DNA from: Gari tellinella
Lineage: Eukaryota > Mollusca > Bivalvia > Cardiida > Psammobiidae
Assembly: GCA_922989275.2 (NCBI GenBank)
Contig: OV277858.1
Span: forward strand, 105,758,794 to 105,822,793
Length of the DNA: 64,000 nt
Reading direction: 5' to 3'
In this document: positions 52,450 through 63,740 of the stretch, piece after piece
Layout: each line of letters opens with the position of its first letter
Position numbering within the stretch: the first letter of the stretch is position 1
The notes under the pieces: generated by a model
What the model was told of the DNA's origin: nothing
The model's input: only the letters and a program-made list of their open reading frames with translations
Database searches by the model: none
Program-made: the position numbers and the translations under genes

Positions 52450-55400
52450 CTAGGCTACTAGATCATCAAGGGTGTTGAGTGGGGCATTTTCTCGCCAGTG
52501 GGGAGGCCAAGATTCTTGAACCGATAGTCTTTTACAAATATTGTCATAATACTTCAACAAGTTCTTATTTGACTCGAATTTCACTCCCAGTCTTACAAGG
52601 AGAGCCAAATACGGGAAGAACATTACGTCCGCAATTGAGAAACTACTTCCGGCTAGGTACTCAGCGCCCTCTAGATAGCTATTCCAAAGCTTTAGTTCGG
52701 CCCTTGCCACTTCGAACTGATCTGTGTTCCAATTCGTCTTGTCTGTAAGAAATCGAGTGTACGCAATAGGATCTATGACTTTTGTCATGACGTTTTCACA
52801 TTCGAATATTCGCTGAAACATCTGTACTTGGGCTGCTTGGTCAGTTGGAATAAGTCGGTTTTTGTCGTTGCTGTAGTTGTTCTCAAGGTACATACAGATA
52901 GCGCCGGATTCATTCAAGACCTTATCTCCATCTTTGAATGTTGGAACCTACCAAAGAAGATTAGTTAAAACATTTTACAAAAGGGTATTTTCGCACAAAT
53001 ATTTCCTGAAAAAACGCATATTATTATAAGGCACATTCTGCTCCATTATTTTCAACCCGTTTCAAGTGCATGTATGTGTTTAAAACGCATTCTGCGTTAC
53101 TTTCAACCTTCTTAAGTGATTGTATATCTTCAAAACGAAGAATAAAGGTTATGGGTAAAAACTTAATCTTGTTTATACAATGGAGAAAACGTTTTTCTTT
53201 CCCAATAAACGCGTTTACGCTAAAAGTATTATTGCCATGACAAACTTTTTGGAGCCATATCAGACGCCGGGTAACCCGGCGTCTGGTCAGGCTCCAAACT
53301 GTTTGCCACTCGTATAAAAATGAATAGTCGGAATTATCAAAAAATTGTTATTCTGTACATTTTAGTGCATTGCGTTTGTGTTTCGTTTGCGTGTAAAGTG
53401 ACCACTGAAAGACGATAGAGTGGAGAAAACGTTATTCTTTCCCATTGAAACGCAAACGAAACGCAAACGCACATCACTAAAATGTAGAAAATGTCAGTTT
53501 GTAGAAATTTCTAACACTTTATTTTAATCTGAGTTGTAAACAGTTTGGAGCCTGATCAGACGCCGTGTTACCCGGCGTCTGACCTGGCTCCAAACTGTTT
53601 ACAATGGGAATAATAGTTTTAGCGTAAACGCGTTTATTGGGAAAGAATAACGTTTTCTCCACTGTATATTTGTTGGATTCATGTCAGGCACTGTACATGT
53701 AGCAACTTAATGCAGTGCAAAAGTCATGCAAAGGGCTCATACAGGAGCCGTCTACATGACTTTTGCACTGCATAAAGCGGTCACCTGTATTAAAAAAAAC
53801 ACTGCATCTTCATTCATGGGTACATGTAGCTAAATACAGGTTTGACTGTTTAACATGACATTCTTTTAGATGTTTTAGACAAACTATTAAAACCAGAATG
53901 GCAAACAGTTTGGAGTCTGATCAGACGCCGAGTTACCCGGTGTTTGGTCAGGCTCCAAACTTCTTGCAATGGGCACAATTCTGTTGACACATTCATGTAC
54001 AGTTGTACATGTATTTGAGAAAGAAGCGAATAGTTCAAGCTGCAACAACATACTATTAATAAACACATTATGTTATTCTACATGACAATTTGTAAATCAC
54101 GTTTATATTCTTTTTTATCACACGTAGTCTAAGATTTGGCCTTTCCAATGATCTGATTTTACCAATAATCTTGAGTCTCTACACTCGCTTAAGGTTCTTG
54201 TAAAGTGTTTTTTGGTGCATTTTTGAAAGGTGATATTTTGGTCATTTATGGAGCAATGTCGCATAATTTCATATCAAAATGTTCGTATTAAAATGAACAA
54301 GCTTATGAGATAGCTTACAATTTGAAAGGAAAACTGTGTATCTTGATTTTGAACAAAATGTTTGGATTTGCACCAAAATGTGCAGCAAATTTTCTGTACT
54401 GAAATTCAACAAATCCTTCCTCTATATTGAAGAATATGCTTTACATGAGGTAGTAGGACCAAAATCCTGATGAAATCCACTCAAATAACAACAGAAGAAG
54501 TCATGGAATATTTGACAATTTTCAAGGACAACACTATTTTGCAATGGGGGACTACTTATTTTTTCCAAAGTATGGTGGGCAACACGAGCCTCTGTTAAAC
54601 ATTATTACATGTATAAATATGCAGGCTGTATTATTTTTTCATCCTTTTTTAACTGAATTATACCTTGAGAATACATTGAGAATCGTTGTTGGGCTCTCGC
54701 GTGAGGATCTGCTTCTTTATAACCCCATCCTCTTCCTAGAATTCTTCTATAACTGTGTTTTAACGCATGTTGCAAGTTACATACATGATTATTATGACTT
54801 CATTGCGTATAACGATTACACAATTGCTATTCAAATCCCAGGTCTCTTTATGCGTCTAAGCTTGCCAACGTGTTCCTTACTTTGCACGTGCGCAGATACA
54901 GGTGTTTCACTGTAAACAGCGCTACATTCATTACCGCGAAGGCAAGAGAATCTCGCCACGGTCCGCTCGCCTCAATGCGCAAAAAGGAGGAGTGACCGTG
55001 GAGAACGATATGTTTGAGAGAGAAATAATGGGTAGTGGCAGCGCTATGGTTTGGTTTGGGAAAATTAGAACTCTGGAAATTGACTTGGTTATTATTCAAT
55101 AAAATGCCAATGCTCAGCGTTACATCAATGTTTTAAATAGCAAAGTGATTCGATTCATGCAAAAGAAAGGAAGGGCCTGGCATTTTCAGCTTGACAATAC
55201 ATGTATAAAGCATCACACGGCGCGTATCACCACACAATTTCTTGCTAAAATACATTAACGTTCTGCCTTGGCCTGTTTTATCCTCGGACATGAGCCCCAT
55301 AGAACACATATCGGATGTATTTGATAACAAGGTCGGGTCAAATCATCAAATTTATACCATAATGACCTCCTAGTGCATTTTGGTTGGAATGCCAACGTAT

Positions 55401-58400
55401 TTGAAACGTTACGTAAAATCAATGAGGGGACGTATTCTGCAATGTATCCGTAAAATGGAGGGAACAGTGGTTACTAGTGCTTTTTTAAACATCATTTTAA
55501 ATGCCTATCAAGTAGATGTTTGTTTCCAGATGCTGTGTGGTCATTCTAATTATTAAGAATATTCCATTTCGACCCCTCTCAACTGAATTATTCATTAAAC
55601 AGTATGCAATATTTGATTCTAATCCAATGAAGTGCACAAACACATGACTATGACATTGAAGCTTCGATTACAAAAATAATTCATCCGGCATATAAATGTA
55701 TCAACAAATTTTTTTTTTTTAATTCTATATAAACTGAAGTGAGATCCGGTTGTTTATAATTCTCTGTGAAAAGTGTTGTAAACTTAATGGTGTTTTTTTA
55801 ATTCGAAAAATATTTTTAAGGTAAAATCTTTCTATATGTATATCCTCCATTTCTTAAAATAATTTTCAACATTGTATCATATCACCACGACTTCGTCGAT
55901 GACCAAGCAATTTTTGAAAACCAATCTTTCGGTACATGTAAGGTTGACAATCCAGGAGACGCTTATTGGTAGGCTTACATAATTTTTAAACACTTCTTTT
56001 AAGAATATATACCACAATACATGATAATAGTGTTGACATATTGACCTGACGAGTGCTTTGTACAAAAATACTAAATAGCTTTTCGAAATGTAATCATACA
56101 TTCTGATTATTAAGGATAATACACTGTTGGATTTGTTATCTTTTTCAGCTATATGTCTACTTACTTTTTAATCCTAAGATTACCCCTAAATCCCCCTTTT
56201 CACTAGCATACTCAATGTCCGCAAAGTTCAAAGTATACTGATAATATTGGTTGTCTCTTCCAAAGTGTATGGTTCTGTAATTTTTCACATTAAAACGCAA
56301 CAGCCACTTTGACTATATGTAAGGCATCTAAGTCGTGCTGGATAATATCAATCTTAATGTCTTTGCTGTATAGTTTGGTACCATAAGCTAATAATTTCAC
56401 AATACTACGTATAACTTCAGGGGTATGGGGTCATTTATTATAAACATATGAATAATATGGGTCCCAGGATGCTTCCCTGGGGTACTCCACTTAAAATGTC
56501 TTCCCACGAAACAGACCAGGGTCCTTTCACAGATACATATTGCCTACGTCCAGTAAAAAAGTCACGTTTCCATGACAAAACGGGCCCTCTGATACCAAAT
56601 ACTGATACTTTGCGAGAAAACGTTAATGTACAATGCTCTCAAAAGCTTTGACAAAATCTAAATATACAATATATTTTCCCAAATTCTATCACCCTCAATG
56701 TAATGTGACTAATCATCTATGTATTCAATTAACTGTAAAACGCAGGATCCCCTAGAACGAAAACCAAATTGAGCATCAGATAAATTAATATATGATTGTT
56801 TCTGACTAAATTTTCAAATATCTGTGCCCTTATGATTGTTTTTAAATTCTTACAACTACTGAAGTAAGGCTATCAGGGTGGTAGTGGCATAATTATACTC
56901 ATGAACTATTACAGTATTTTAATGTGAGTGTATGTGTGAAATGCAGAAGCAGAATAAACGTGAAAAAAGTAGTAAGGACAAAAAAGAATTGTGTGTCTCT
57001 GCCCAACGAAATCGTCGGTTGTGTCCCTACTAGGACACCATAGAAAGCCTTGTCCAACTCGTGCAATAGTATATACAGTGGCGATTCTGTTATTCTTTCC
57101 CGTTTAAAAGCAAACGTACGCAAACGCAAAGCACTAAAACGTAGAAAATAACAACTTTTGGACAATTCTGATCTTTCATGTTTATCGTGGTGGCAAACAG
57201 TTTGGAGCATGATCAGACGCCGGGTTACCCGGCGTCTGATCTGGCTCCAAACTGTTTGAACTGCAAATAATAGTTTTAGCGTAAGCGCGTTTATTGGGAA
57301 AGAATAACACATTCTCCACTGTACATGAGCATTTACCCCTGTACCTGCCAAAGGCTTGAATAGTTTCACAACAATGTAAGCTTTATATAATAGAGATCGC
57401 AATGCAAAGTGAAATATTAATCAACATTACAATAGCCGGAAAGATGTGGAATACTTGAATGGGTGTAAAAAGGTGATTTAAAGGGACAAACTGTTGATTT
57501 TCCTGAAACAAAGGTCAGCTGTACAGGGACGAAATTACTTTCCGACAAGTAATCCGCTAAAGAATCGTGACATACGGAGAAATTTATGATCGAAAGTAAT
57601 GCGCAATGCACTTATTTTATTGTGTATGTATCAAACAACAATAGTGTACTGAAATAAAAGTTGAAAATATGGATATTAAAAAATGAGAAAATGCGGATTA
57701 ATCGGAAAAGTCGACAAATGACATATTTCGGTGACCTTGATATAATTGAACGGATATATTGTCTAACTGCAGTGATTCGGGTGAGTGACATTCCATCAAT
57801 CATATTGCTTGTTCTTTTCTCTGTCCGCACGTATATAACAATTGTCAATCGGTTTTGTAGATTTGGAGTAAATGGACTTTAAATGTTAGCAAACTTCTAC
57901 AAATTTGTAAAATGCAAATGGCTGCCCTTGAATCAAGCATGGGGTATTCTAAGGGCCAATTACAAGGGTTTTTTCTGACTTTTGTAAGACATTCTGTGTA
58001 GGAGTACCCAGTATGTAATGGGTTCTTTGTATGTATTCTACCAGATTTCCGAAAATACGTGCCATTAAGTGATTTGATATATTCTGCTGAAGAGGCTATT
58101 TTTACTCCAAGTTCGCTACTTTTGGATCTTCTGACATCACAAGTACACTTATATTAATGAAAATTTAGGCATGCTCCTTTTCATTGACTACTTATTTATG
58201 CTGTGTGAAAATATTTTTAGCCAATGTGGTATAGTTATTGAGTATTGCAACTTTTCAAATTTGGGTATTTTTTTCTCGTACAGACACATTACATGAACCT
58301 TAATTCGAGATACATGTACCACAATCAATATAACATTATGCTGTTACAGTGGAGAAAACGTTATTCTTTCCCGTTTAAACGCAAACGTACGCAAACGCAA

Positions 58401-61220
58401 AACACTAAAACGCAGAAAAGTAAAACTTTTTGACAGTTCTGATAATTCATCTTTATCTTGGTGGCAAACAGTTTGGAGCCTGATCAGATACCGGGTTACC
58501 CGGCGTCTGATCTGGCTCCAAACTGTTTGTACTGCAAAAAAATAGTTTTAGCGTAAACGCGTTTATTGGGAAAGAATAACGTTTTCTCCACTGTACATAG
58601 TGGGTCTGGAAAATCACAACCCTAGACACCAGTTTTCATATTCAAAGGTTTAGTTTATCCTTTCACTTCTACGATATCGTCTGCTAACATCCAATTGTAT
58701 TCTTTTATCCTTAAATTCAGATTGAGTTAATTGAACCAAGAAAGATAGATACATGTACAGGAGTCTTGCATATGCCAACACCGACTTATTCAGATTACTA
58801 CAGTGGAGAAAACGTTATTCTTTCCCAATAAACGCGTTTACGATAAAACTATTATTTCCCTGGCAAACAGTATTGAGCCAGATCAGACACCCGGCGTCTG
58901 ATCAGGCTCTAAACTGTCAGAATTGAGCAAAAGTGGTATTTGTCTACATTTTAGCGTTATGCGTTTGTGTTTCGTTTGCGTTTAAACGGGAAAAAATAAC
59001 GTTGTCTCCTCTGTACAAAGATGCATTGTTGTTATATGAAGATGCGTGAAAGACTCTCTTTTATGATGCTAAAACGAAGGTTTATTTTTATTCTTGATGT
59101 AGAATGCCGCTTACATGTAAAGCAAGTCGCAAGTAAAGCAGAATGTTCCTACATCTTGCTCGTACAGTAGAGAAGCTGTTATTCTTTCCCGTTTAAACGC
59201 AAACGAAACGCAAACGCAAAGCACTAAAACGTAGAAAAGTACAACTTTTGGACAATTCTGATAAATCATTTTTATCTTGGTGGCAAACAGTTTGGAGCCT
59301 GATTAGACGCCGGGTAATGATCTGGTCCCAAACTGTTTGTAACAGAAATAATAGTTTTAGCGAAAACGCGTTTATTGGGAAAGAATAACTTTTTCTCCTC
59401 TGTACATTGTATCGGCATTTTGTCTTAAAGCAACATTTGGCCCGGTGTCTGTGCATTAGGGAGGGCGTTCTTATTTCCCGTTTAAAAGAACGCAATCCAT
59501 GCAATGTAGAAAATTAAACATACAAATATAGCTTCTTGAACATATTGACAATCTATTTAAATCTAAATAACAGTTTGGAGTCTGATCAAACACCCAGTTA
59601 CAGTTGAGTTATTATTTCCCAATTAACGCGTTTGCGCTAAAACCATACTTATTTCCAGTCCAAACAGTTGGAGACATATCAGACGCTGGGTAACCCGTCG
59701 TCTTATCAGGCTTCAAACTATTAGCCACTCAGATTAAAATATATGTGTAAGAATTTTAAATATATTGTCATTTTCTACGTTTTATGACAATGCGTTTGCG
59801 TTTATTTAGGTTTAAACGGGAACAAATATTGTACTCGGCTTCAAAAAACATGTAATGGTATTGTATGTATTTCTGAGCAAGTTAGCGTTTATATTTTAAA
59901 AAACATCTCCTGTAATAGTTAGTGTGCAACCCCGGGGTAATTTCCCCTGTAATAGTTAGTGTACACTGTACAGGCACAGAGTAATCTCCCCTCTAATAGT
60001 TAGTGTACATGCAAATAGTAATCACCCCTCAAATAGTTAGTGTACATGCACACAGTAATCTCCCCTGTAATAGTTAGTGTGCAACCCCAGAGTAATCTCC
60101 CCTCTAATAGTTAGCGTACATGCACAGAGTAATCTCCCCTGTAATAGTTAGTGTGCAGGCACAGAGTAATCTCCCCTGTTATAGTTAGTGTACATGTACA
60201 GAGTAATATCCCCTGTAATAGTTAGTGTGCAACCCCGGGGTAATCTCCCCTGTAATAGTTTAGTGAACATGCACATAGTAATCTCCCCTGTAATAGTTAG
60301 TGTACAGGCACAGGGTAATCTCCCCCTGTAATAGTTAGTGTACAAGCACAGAGTAATCTCCCCTCTAATAGTTAGTGTACAAGCACAGGGTAATCTCCCC
60401 CTGTAATAGTTAGTGTACAACCCCGGGGTAATATCCCCTGTAATAGTTAGCATACAAGCACAGCGTAATCTCCCCTCTAATAGTTAGTGTACATGCAAAT
60501 AGTAATCACCCCTCTAATAGTTAGTGTACAGGCACAGAGTAATCTCCGCTCTAATAGTTAGTGTACATGCAAATAGTAATCACCCCTCTTATAGTTAGCG
60601 TACAAGCACAGAGTAATCTCCCCTCTAATAGTTAGTGTACATGCAAATAGTAATCACCCCTCTAATAGATAGTGTACATGCACAGAGTAATCTCTCCTGT
60701 TATTGTTAGTGTACATGCACAGAGTAATCTCCCCCTGTAAAAGTTAGTGATCAAGCACATAGTAATCCCCCCTGTAATACAGTGGAGAAAACGTTATTCT
60801 TTCCCAATAAACGCGTTTACGCTAAAAACTATTATTTGCAGTACAAACAGTTTGGAGCCAGATCAGACGCCGGGTAACCCGGTGTCTGATCAGGCTCCAA
60901 ACTGTTTGCCACCAAGATAAAGATGAATTATCAGAATTGTCAAAAAAGTTGTACTTTTTTGCGTTTTAGTGTTTTGCGTTTGCGTACGTTTGCGTTTAAA
61001 CGGGAAAGAATAACGTTTTCTCCACTGTACCACAGAGTAGACTTACCTGTCCCCGTGGATTCAGCTTCATGATGTCTTCACATTTTTCCTCACCGTTGTC
61101 AAAGGAAATCAACCTTTGCGGAAGTCCCTTTAACAGCCCCTTTTCTGCGAGAACTATCATCGGTCGCCAGCTTGGCATGGACCCTGAGCCCCAGAACAAA
61201 AACATTTTCGCATTAGCCAT
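52450..61220 (-). CDS. GST-E: rho-class-like glutathione S-transferase, two exons
   Basis: Exon 1 is 61047-61220 (58 codons, MANAKMFLFW) and exon 2 is 52450-52947 (165 codons plus TAG), 223 residues, the shortest of the five. An upstream in-frame ATG at 61238 exists, but the MAN start matches GST-A. Splice sites CAG|GTAAGT and TTGGTAG|GTT are phase 0. GSGSMPSW is at 11-18, VPTF at 59-62, NESGAI at 70-75, the capping box reads SIAD (about 162-165), then WPPHW and C-terminus LDDLVA. Exon 1 has FW instead of YW in the first strand and an unusual acidic DNGEEKCED where the others have K/Q-rich sequence. The 8.1-kb intron holds a Tc1 transposase relic, a LINE reverse-transcriptase relic, many MITEs and a 37-38 bp minisatellite. 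The long distance leaves room for doubt that these two exons pair, but no other partner exon lies between them. Confidence 0.8.
53030..53165. mobile_element. MITE-B7 tail fragments
   Basis: Two successive right arms, GGCACATTCTGCTCC..TTCAACCCG and CGCATTCTGCGTTACTTTCA, then TCTTCAAAACGAAGAA and GTTATGGGTAA. Confidence 0.55.
53176..53396 (-). mobile_element. MITE-A, reverse, right end lost, in GST-E intron
   Basis: TACAATGGAGAAAACG start, intact hairpin. Stops at GTTTGCGTGTAAAG without the outer 25 bp. Confidence 0.86.
53416..53666 (+). mobile_element. MITE-A, forward, complete
   Basis: TAGAGTGGAG start, 20 bp after the previous copy and opposed to it. Hairpin apex TGTTACCC. Confidence 0.92.
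53705..53778. repeat. Hairpin of another sequence
   Basis: ATGCAGTGCAAAAGTCATG and CATGACTTTTGCACTGCAT flank AAAGGGCTCATACAGGAGCC. Same size class as the MITE hairpins but with unrelated arms. Confidence 0.65.
53880..54035 (+). mobile_element. MITE-A fragment
   Basis: AATGGCAAACAGTTTGGAGT, GATCAGACGCCGAG and GGTCAGGCTCCAAACTTC; ends eroded. Confidence 0.65.
54040..54900. other. No recognised feature
   Basis: AT-rich. The 123-codon frame at 54544-54915 has no motif I recognise and no family resemblance; it leads into the Tc1 relic and may be decayed DNA of that element. Confidence 0.4.
54902..55350 (+). pseudogene. Tc1-like transposase relic
   Basis: Broken reading frames give FEREIMGSGSAMVW, then NAQRYINVL, FQLDNT, and after a frameshift VLPWPVLSSDMSPIEH. 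These correspond in order to the Tc1/mariner catalytic domain: the GGGSVMVWGG segment, the N.QRY segment, the second aspartate in QQDNA, and the SPDLSPIEH glutamate motif. Internal stops and at least one frameshift make it inactive. No convincing terminal repeats could be assigned. It lies in the intron of GST-E. Confidence 0.72.
55866..56880 (-). pseudogene. LINE reverse-transcriptase relic (Jockey/CR1-like)
   Basis: On the minus strand one reads DFVKAFES, then SGVPQGSILGPILF, then TKLYSKDIK, then RTIHFGRDNQYYQY and SEKGDLGVI. These are the ordered motifs of a LINE reverse transcriptase: the region-A DF.KAF box, the (S/T)GVPQGSILGPILF box, the ..DD.KLY region and the C-terminal MHFG / EKDLGV region. 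Stop codons and frame changes interrupt it. The ORF at 55877-56101 is its C-terminal thumb-like part. It is a dead fragment without recognisable 5' or 3' ends. Confidence 0.75.
57074..57323 (+). mobile_element. MITE-A, forward, complete
   Basis: TACAGTGGCGATTCTGTTAT start; CGTACGCAAACGC subterminal variety. Right end ACATTCTCCACTGTA. Confidence 0.92.
57324..58344. other. No recognised feature
   Basis: About 1 kb without repeats or motifs that I can assign. Two overlapping frames on opposite strands at 57612-57882 show no known domain. Confidence 0.4.
58345..58595 (+). mobile_element. MITE-A, forward, complete
   Basis: Very close to 657-906 in the AAACACTAAAACGCAGAAAA segment. Hairpin left arm GATCAGATACCGGG. 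Confidence 0.93.
58799..59015 (-). mobile_element. MITE-A, reverse, shortened centre
   Basis: Hairpin apex deleted (GATCAGACACCCGGCGTCTG), and the right stem base runs straight into CAGAATTGAGCAAAAG. Confidence 0.87.
59163..59404 (+). mobile_element. MITE-A, forward, hairpin partly lost
   Basis: ACGCCGGGTAATGATCTGGT: 10 bp lost just after the apex. Ends TACAGTAGAG and CTCCTCTGTA. A B7 fragment (AAAGCAAGTCGCAAGTAAAG) precedes it. Confidence 0.9.
59468..59598 (+). mobile_element. MITE-A, forward, left fragment
   Basis: TTCTTATTTCCCGTTTAAA to GTTTGGAGTCTGATCAAAC, then CACCCAGTTACA where the next copy begins. Confidence 0.6.
59599..59833 (-). mobile_element. MITE-A, reverse, diverged
   Basis: AGTTGAGTTATTATTTCCCA start. 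Hairpin CAAACAGTTGGAGACATATC..CGTCTTATCAGGCTTC. The right end lacks the last 10-15 bp. Confidence 0.78.
59905..60776. repeat. 37-41 bp minisatellite, about 23 units
   Basis: Unit form AGTAATCTCCCCTGTAATAG, TTAGTGTACATGCACAG. Sub-variants differ at CTGTAATAG/CTCTAATAG and ACATGCACAG/ACATGCAAAT/CAACCCCGGG. Adjacent to a MITE-A. The 101-codon minus frame across it only repeats the unit. Confidence 0.92.
60778..61029 (-). mobile_element. MITE-A, reverse, in GST-E intron
   Basis: Complete and near consensus. Its right end is 17 bp from the exon 1 donor, and its left TA abuts the last minisatellite unit. Confidence 0.93.
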
Positions 61221-61387
61221 GGCTGCAGTCCTGCACAAATCGAGCTTTCCAAACGCCTCAATTGATCTTCACTAATGCTACACAGCATACAGCATGGCCT
61301 TTATGAATATCGTATTCGCTATGCGACGTTTTCGATCTGATGAAATCCTAAACACTCCTAACTGCCATGTCGGAGAGGACACGTATC

Positions 61388-61457
61388 TGCAAACAGTTTG
61401 TCTCCTGATCAGACACCGAGTAACTCGGCGTCTGATCAGGAGCCAAACTATTTGATA
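61388..61457. repeat. Perfect hairpin without recognisable host MITE
   Basis: TGCAAACAGTTTGTCTCC, TGATCAGACACC, apex GAGTAACTC, and GGAGCCAAACTATTTG. No TTAACCC or CAGTGGAG ends were found within 250 bp on either side. Lies about 170 bp upstream of the GST-E start. Confidence 0.6.
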
Positions 61458-62945
61458 CCCTGGTGATAATTACTTCAGTAAAAATGTCTACAACTTAAAG
61501 CTGAGAAGTAATAGAGATGACAAAAAGACGCTGTTCAAACAAGAAACGGGCTAAAGATTAGCCAATCATAATCGCACACGTCCTAGATGGTTTTCGTAAT
61601 TTTTAACCTCTCCGTATCACAGTAGTGATAAAATGGTTCCTATCACAAACAAAGACACAGCAAAACGCTCCTTGTAGATACTAATTGGACGATATGATAA
61701 AAGATTGACTCAACTGAGTACGAAAGGGGAGTAAATGCGGTGTATCTTTATACATTCACCTTAACACAGTTACCTTCCCTGAAACCGGAGCGCTTTCGTG
61801 GGGGTACATATACCGGATGCAAAATGACCAATCGATTATCGGTTCTATCGAAAGGGTTTCAATCGATAACTTTCCGATTATTAATCGATTGACTTAGTGT
61901 CAGCTTTACAGCACAACAATTTTGTTACAAAGTTAATTGAAACTTCAGTTTTCACATCTGAGGTATAATTGATTAATTACAAAATGAGCTGAACTTTTCG
62001 GTGTTCAAACGAAATGAATGACCAACATGATCGGCAATATCCTCCCCGTCCGTGTCTGACAGCGAGAACATCAGCGGAGAAATGTCAAAACAATCGTAGG
62101 CTTCTGCCATGTTTCTTGACAAAACTCATTGCAGTTGGACACTTTTCATAGCGCTTCTCACAACTATTTAATTATTGTTTAATACTTTTCACATTGAGCT
62201 TCTTTCGAAATAGTTATTTTATAAAAAAATAAAAAACAACCAAACAAAAGCAAAACAACATATATATAAGTGTTTAGTCATAGAAAATCAAAGTACTGTA
62301 TAGTACTGCAGGCTCGGACTTTCAGCTTAATGTAGAACAAAGTAGATCTAATGCAGAAAGCTAATTATGAAGTTTCTGCAAAAAAACTACCATTGCCATG
62401 CATTAAGCAGAAACCTGCATCGCTTAAAGACCCTAAATAATTTTGTAATGTTCATGTCTTATAATGCATCGTCTGCTATGACTACTACATTGTAGGTGAA
62501 TATTTATTACAATGGAGTAAACACGGTGTTTAAATCACCACAGGTACAGACTCGGGATCCTGAGTTTAACTTAGTGCTGCTACACACGGTTTAACTGATA
62601 GTGACGTACCCAGCAACTGAAGCTCCATTAGATAGCACTCTATGTAAACCCCGTATGACAGGATTTGTTTGTAGGGGGAGCTAGACTCGCACCAATTTTA
62701 TTCTTGAGGATTCGATATAGGCTCTCCGAGCCAATAAAAATGAACATGGAAATAATGGAAATAAAATACATGTATGGGCCAAAATACAACGTGGCCGTGA
62801 TTTCTAAATATAGAGTTTAAAAATTAATGCGCTGAAAAATAACCTTATAAGCTCTGTGTCTTCGAGCAATTTCATTTATACCAGGTGAACGTTAATCTGT
62901 TTGAATGGAAATGAATGGGGCGAATGTAAATATCTGTACATTGTA
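61458..62945. other. No gene; small AT-rich repeats only
   Basis: 61830-61895 has several ATCGATT/AATCGAT motifs (CAATCGATTATCGG, CAATCGATAAC, TTAATCGATTGAC). Otherwise nothing recognisable. Confidence 0.45.
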
Positions 62946-63049
62946 GCTGAGGCACATTCTGTTTTACTTTCAACGTGCTTTAAAATGTCACTTATCCTCT
63001 AAACTAGACACATGCTATGGGCTTATGGAATAGCGTCTTCTCCACTGTA
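62946..63049. mobile_element. MITE-B7 tail joined to MITE-A end
   Basis: GGCACATTCTGTTTTACTTT to CACATGCTATGGGCTTATGG, then directly AATAGCGTCTTCTCCACTGT of a MITE-A right end (63029-63049). Confidence 0.6.
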
Positions 63050-63121
63050 AGCGCCATACTTGGCAGAAATGGTAAATGTTACCCGACATGACATACCGAT
63101 ACAACAAAGACTCTAGGAATA

Positions 63122-63270
63122 TACAGTGGAGAATACGGTATTCTTTCCCGTTTACATTTTGTAAACGCATATCAAACGCAAACGCGTAAGAATAAAATGT
63201 AGAAAATAAAAACTTCTAACTCATTATTCTGAGTGTCATACAGTTTAAAGCTGATCAGACGCCGGGTTGT
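63122..63270 (+). mobile_element. MITE-A, forward, left part
   Basis: TACAGTGGAGAATACGG start. The GTTTA is expanded to GTTTACATTTTGTAAACGC. Stops at the apex CGCCGGGTTGTCC. Confidence 0.8.
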
Positions 63271-63521
63271 CCTGATCACGAATCCCGACCTAGACACTTC
63301 GGATTTTTCATGTGTGAAGCATTCAAGCTGGTTTGTGGAAGGTCGGTGGTTCTACCCAGTTGCGGATTTGTGCAGTGTACATGTACATATAAATGACATC
63401 TGAACTCTGAAGTCTTCCTCCACCTGAAGTTATCTCGGTGTTCCTGTATGATTAATATGCAGAAAAAGATCTCTAAAACGACCACTAAAAATAAGGCTAA
63501 TTGGTTGTATAAAAGACAGTT

Positions 63522-63602
63522 GAAAGCTTAAAGCAATGTGGCAGTAAAACAGAAATATCCTACAGGCGCTTTCTATTTTACTGTGACATTGCTTTAAGCA
63601 GT
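63522..63602. repeat. Hairpin related in layout to MITE-B7
   Basis: CTTAAAGCAATGTGGCAGTA and TACTGTGACATTGCTTTAAG, apex region TATCCTACAGGCGCTTTC. Confidence 0.65.
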
Positions 63603-63740
63603 ACCTGTTATTAACCCCTAGATATAAACACAATTTAGTGGTCGTAATAGCGATGTTCTGTTGTACTGTTTAAAACGTTAAAGAAACGGAAAAACAATAA
63701 AAAAAAACAATTTTAATCAAACCAGACCGTGCTTACATAA

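Noticed and set aside
54544..54915. 123-codon frame on the plus strand
   Set aside because: No motif, no family resemblance, hydrophobic AT-rich composition; probably chance or decayed Tc1-element DNA.
60148..60453. 101-codon repetitive frame (TNYYRG, CACTLTI units)
   Set aside because: It is only the minisatellite read on the minus strand; the unit length is not kept at multiples of three across the array.
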